The position numbers and the translations under genes are program-made. The notes below the pieces were generated by a model. That model was not told where the DNA came from, made no database searches, and worked only from the letters and a program-made list of their open reading frames with translations. Shown piece after piece: positions 60,368 to 62,624 of a stretch of DNA of 62,624 nt; position 1 is the stretch's first letter, and each line of letters begins with the position of its first letter. The stretch is from CAZRGV01 sp964599655 (GTDB lineage: Bacteria; Planctomycetota; Planctomycetia; Isosphaerales; Isosphaeraceae). The stretch covers positions 1 through 62,624 of the forward strand of contig CAZRGV010000018.1 in NCBI GenBank assembly GCA_964599655.1, read 5' to 3'.

Positions 60368-62624
60368 ATGACCGTACCCGACGCCTCGTCCCTGAAATCG
60401 GGACTCCCCCAAACCGAGGAGTCCCGAGCGCCCGACCCCTCGAAGGCTTCCGAAACGCCCTGGTACCTCCGCCCTCGTGAGGTCCCGAGGGAATTGCTGC
60501 GGCTGGCCTCCGAACGAGCCAAGGCCGAGACCGAGCTGGAAACGCGCTACCGAGCTCGGATCGACGCGGCCGAAACCGCCTTCCACAAGAGGAAAAAAGC
60601 GATCGAGGCCCGAAGGACCTCGGAGACCGCCGCCACCAAGTCCGAGTACGAGAACGCCCTGCGATCGAGCCAACTCACGTACGAATCGGACCTGGCGCGG
60701 ACCAAGCAGGAAGCGAAAGCCACCAAGGAGTCGATCGTCACCAACGCTCAGACCGAAAAGGAAAACGCCGAGACGCGACACGGCCAGATCCGCTGGGAAG
60801 CGACGACGGTTTTCGAGGCGTCGGACAGGGGGGAAGTGGAGCGGTACGAGGCCTTCAACGCCCAGCTCGCCCAGGAAGTCGAAGGGCTGGAGATGCTCAA
60901 GGCCGAGGCCGAGGCTCGGCGCCTGGTTTACCGCAAGTACGGCGCGCCGGAAGACCCAGTTGCGCCCGCAGAACCGCCGGCCTCCGAGAATCCGCTGGAG
61001 ACGCTCCGGCAATTCCTCATCCAGGCCGACCGCCAGCTTGCCGAGATCGAAGCTCTAACCATTCCCAGGATGTTGATGGGTGGTCAGGTCTCCTGGCTGT
61101 TCATCGTACCCTGGCTCTTGCTGGTGGCTCCTTGTGTGATCTTCCTGAAGGTCGGGATTGGTTTGACTGTCTGCACGATCGCGTCCGCGGCGATCGGCTT
61201 TGGACTCCGCTCCTGGCTCTACGCGCGAGCACGCGCGCAATTGACGCCGCTTCAAGGACCGCTCCGGGGCACCCTCGATCGCGCGGATCGGCAAGTCGCC
61301 GCATGTCGAACCTGGGCCGACGAACATCATCGCCGCACACGGCAAGAGCTCAGGGAACGACGTGAAACGGAAGAAAAGCGGGCCGACAAGACCCTGGCCG
61401 CCCGCCTCTTCGAGATCGAGGAAGAGCGTACGACCTCGCTCAAGGAACTCGAAGTCTCCGCCCGAAGGCGGCTCGCCGAGATCGAGTCGAGACATGCGAA
61501 GGAACGGACGGACGCCGACGCGCGGTATCAGCGAGAAATGGCGAAGATCGAGGATGAATACACGAGGGATTCCCAGAGGATTCACGACGAGTACCGGCAG
61601 GCGATCGCCTCGGCCGAGGAACGTCGTCGAACCGACTGGGAAACCATGGCCAGCCGCTGGCGAGGCGGGCTCGAACGTGTCGGCGCCGACGTCTCCACGA
61701 TCCGGGCGGAGTCGGAGCGCCGGTTTCCCTCCTGGAATGCGAACGGTTGGACCGCGCCTCAGGAGGTTCCACCCGCCCTTCGCTTTGGAGAAGTCGGGCT
61801 CGATGTCAGCCAGATTCCCCACGGACTGCCCCGCGATGAGCGGCTCCGCGAGGTCCCAGCCTCGTCCTACCACCTGCCCGCCCTGCTGACGTTTCCCGAA
61901 CGAAGCTCCCTGTTGATCGAGGCGAAGGGAGACGGGAAGGAGGAAGCGGTTCGGGTTCTCCAGGCCACGATGATCCGGTTTTTGACCGCGTTGCCGCCCG
62001 GAAAGGTCCGATTCACGATCATCGATCCGGTCGGGCTCGGGCGCAACTTCGCCGCCTTCATGCACCTGGCCGATTACTCCGAGTTGCTCGTCACGAGCCG
62101 GATCTGGACCGAGCCGCAACAAATCGATCAGCGCCTCTCCGATCTCAGCCTTCACATGGAGAACGTGATCCAGCACTATCTCCGCAACGAGTACGCCGAT
62201 CTGGATGAATACAACCTTCACGCGGGCGAGGTTTCCGAACCGTACCGGGTGCTGGTGGTCGCCAATTTCCCAGCGAACTTTTATGAGCCGACGGCTCAGC
62301 GGCTTCTCAGCATCGCCACCAGTGGCGCTCGTTGCGGCGTGTACACGCTCATCTCCGTTGATGCCGACCAGGCGATGCCGCAGAACTTCCGGCTGGGCGA
62401 TCTGGAGTCGAAGGCCGTCACCCTGGTTTGGGAGAAGGATCGTTTTGTCTGGAAGGATCGCGACCTTGGTCCGTACCCTCTGGCGCTGGATGCGCCCCCC
62501 GATCCCGACACGTTGGGCCGACTCATCCACGAGGTCGGCGCGGCCGCTCGCGACGCCAACCGAGTCGAGGTTCCGTTCGAAATCATCGCTCCTTCCCACC
62601 AGTGTTCGCGGGGGGGCGCGGGGA
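60368..62624 (+). CDS. FtsK/SpoIIIE-type secretion ATPase, N-terminal part (runs off the window)
   Basis: The frame stays open from the ATG at 60368 to the window end (752 residues seen). Layout: disordered start, long charged coiled coil (about 45-200), two TM helices (about 240-285: SWLFIVPWLLLVAPCVIFL and VCTIASAAIGFGLRSWLY), a second coiled coil (300-440), then the first FtsK/SpoIIIE-like domain. In that domain the P-loop position reads EAKGDGKEEAV (about 519-529), lacking the Lys-Ser/Thr pair, followed by KVRFTIIDPVGLGRNFAAFM and RVLVVANFPANFYE. EccC/EssC translocases of type VII secretion combine TM helices with several such ATPase domains; the canonical one would lie beyond the window. 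The last 20 bases are G-rich and may be unreliable. Confidence 0.88.
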   Translation, partial: MTVPDASSLKSGLPQTEESRAPDPSKASETPWYLRPREVPRELLRLASERAKAETELETRYRARIDAAETAFHKRKKAIEARRTSETAATKSEYENALRSSQLTYESDLARTKQEAKATKESIVTNAQTEKENAETRHGQIRWEATTVFEASDRGEVERYEAFNAQLAQEVEGLEMLKAEAEARRLVYRKYGAPEDPVAPAEPPASENPLETLRQFLIQADRQLAEIEALTIPRMLMGGQVSWLFIVPWLLLVAPCVIFLKVGIGLTVCTIASAAIGFGLRSWLYARARAQLTPLQGPLRGTLDRADRQVAACRTWADEHHRRTRQELRERRETEEKRADKTLAARLFEIEEERTTSLKELEVSARRRLAEIESRHAKERTDADARYQREMAKIEDEYTRDSQRIHDEYRQAIASAEERRRTDWETMASRWRGGLERVGADVSTIRAESERRFPSWNANGWTAPQEVPPALRFGEVGLDVSQIPHGLPRDERLREVPASSYHLPALLTFPERSSLLIEAKGDGKEEAVRVLQATMIRFLTALPPGKVRFTIIDPVGLGRNFAAFMHLADYSELLVTSRIWTEPQQIDQRLSDLSLHMENVIQHYLRNEYADLDEYNLHAGEVSEPYRVLVVANFPANFYEPTAQRLLSIATSGARCGVYTLISVDADQAMPQNFRLGDLESKAVTLVWEKDRFVWKDRDLGPYPLALDAPPDPDTLGRLIHEVGAAARDANRVEVPFEIIAPSHQCSRGGAG

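Overview
The window looks like a draft chromosome scaffold from a planctomycete, most likely family Isosphaeraceae. Pointers are the high GC content, two DUF1559 proteins (one with a pilin-type leader), a DUF1080 protein, a Tat-exported Gfo/Idh/MocA oxidoreductase, a MoxR/DUF58/von Willebrand operon, LpxB, and a WXG100-FtsK cluster. Assignment below phylum is inference. Three runs of N (2648-2657, 18416-18431, 23324-23466) mark scaffold joins. At least two genes (DUF58 at 39382-40267 and DUF1559 at 43020-44072) carry small frame-disrupting deletions as assembled.

Layout. 1-865: 5' part of an FAD oxidoreductase. 1023-7357: cyanophycin module, with cphA on the minus strand and, divergent from it, a large ABC transporter plus a DUF1854 protein. 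7517-9911: lipoprotein alpha/beta hydrolase and membrane fatty-acid desaturase. 10392-16905: four exported enzymes in a row on the plus strand (nitrilase-type amidase, Tat-dependent TIM-barrel isomerase, amidohydrolase, penicillin acylase-type Ntn hydrolase), probably an extracytoplasmic amide-degrading set. 17639-20229: ion permease and MFS transporter translationally coupled by a GTGA overlap. 20344-24322: exported helical protein divergent from a histidine kinase/NtrC-type regulator pair; the gap between them holds two opposed sigma-54-type promoters and a central palindrome. 24346-30928: lpxB, DUF1080 protein, Gfo/Idh/MocA oxidoreductase and a 952-residue DUF1559 protein, all on the minus strand. 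31237-32400: glycosyltransferase. 32511-41834: minus-strand operon reading moxR, small exported protein, DUF58, DUF6882, BatA-like VWA, large VWA protein, coiled-coil membrane protein, closed by a perfect 19-bp hairpin terminator.

42690-44072: small lipoprotein and pilin-like DUF1559 protein. 44641-49845: conserved hypothetical, M20 peptidase, class III aminotransferase and a TrkA-N/RCK membrane protein; a creatininase-family enzyme converges on it. 51169-59066: tyrosine/homogentisate catabolism (heme-oxygenase-like diiron protein, HPPD, unknown, FAH-type hydrolase, homogentisate dioxygenase, flavin reductase, acyl-CoA synthetase). The route would run 4-hydroxyphenylpyruvate to homogentisate to maleylacetoacetate to fumarate plus acetoacetate, with the synthetase a candidate for acid activation.

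59148-62624: a type VII secretion-like cluster with its own promoter: a WXG100-type protein, a helical protein, a second WXG-like miniprotein and a coiled-coil, two-TM FtsK/SpoIIIE-type ATPase whose first ATPase domain has a degenerate P-loop. The last gene runs off the end. The least described parts are this WXG/FtsK cluster and the sigma-54-controlled exported-protein/two-component module at 20344-24322.
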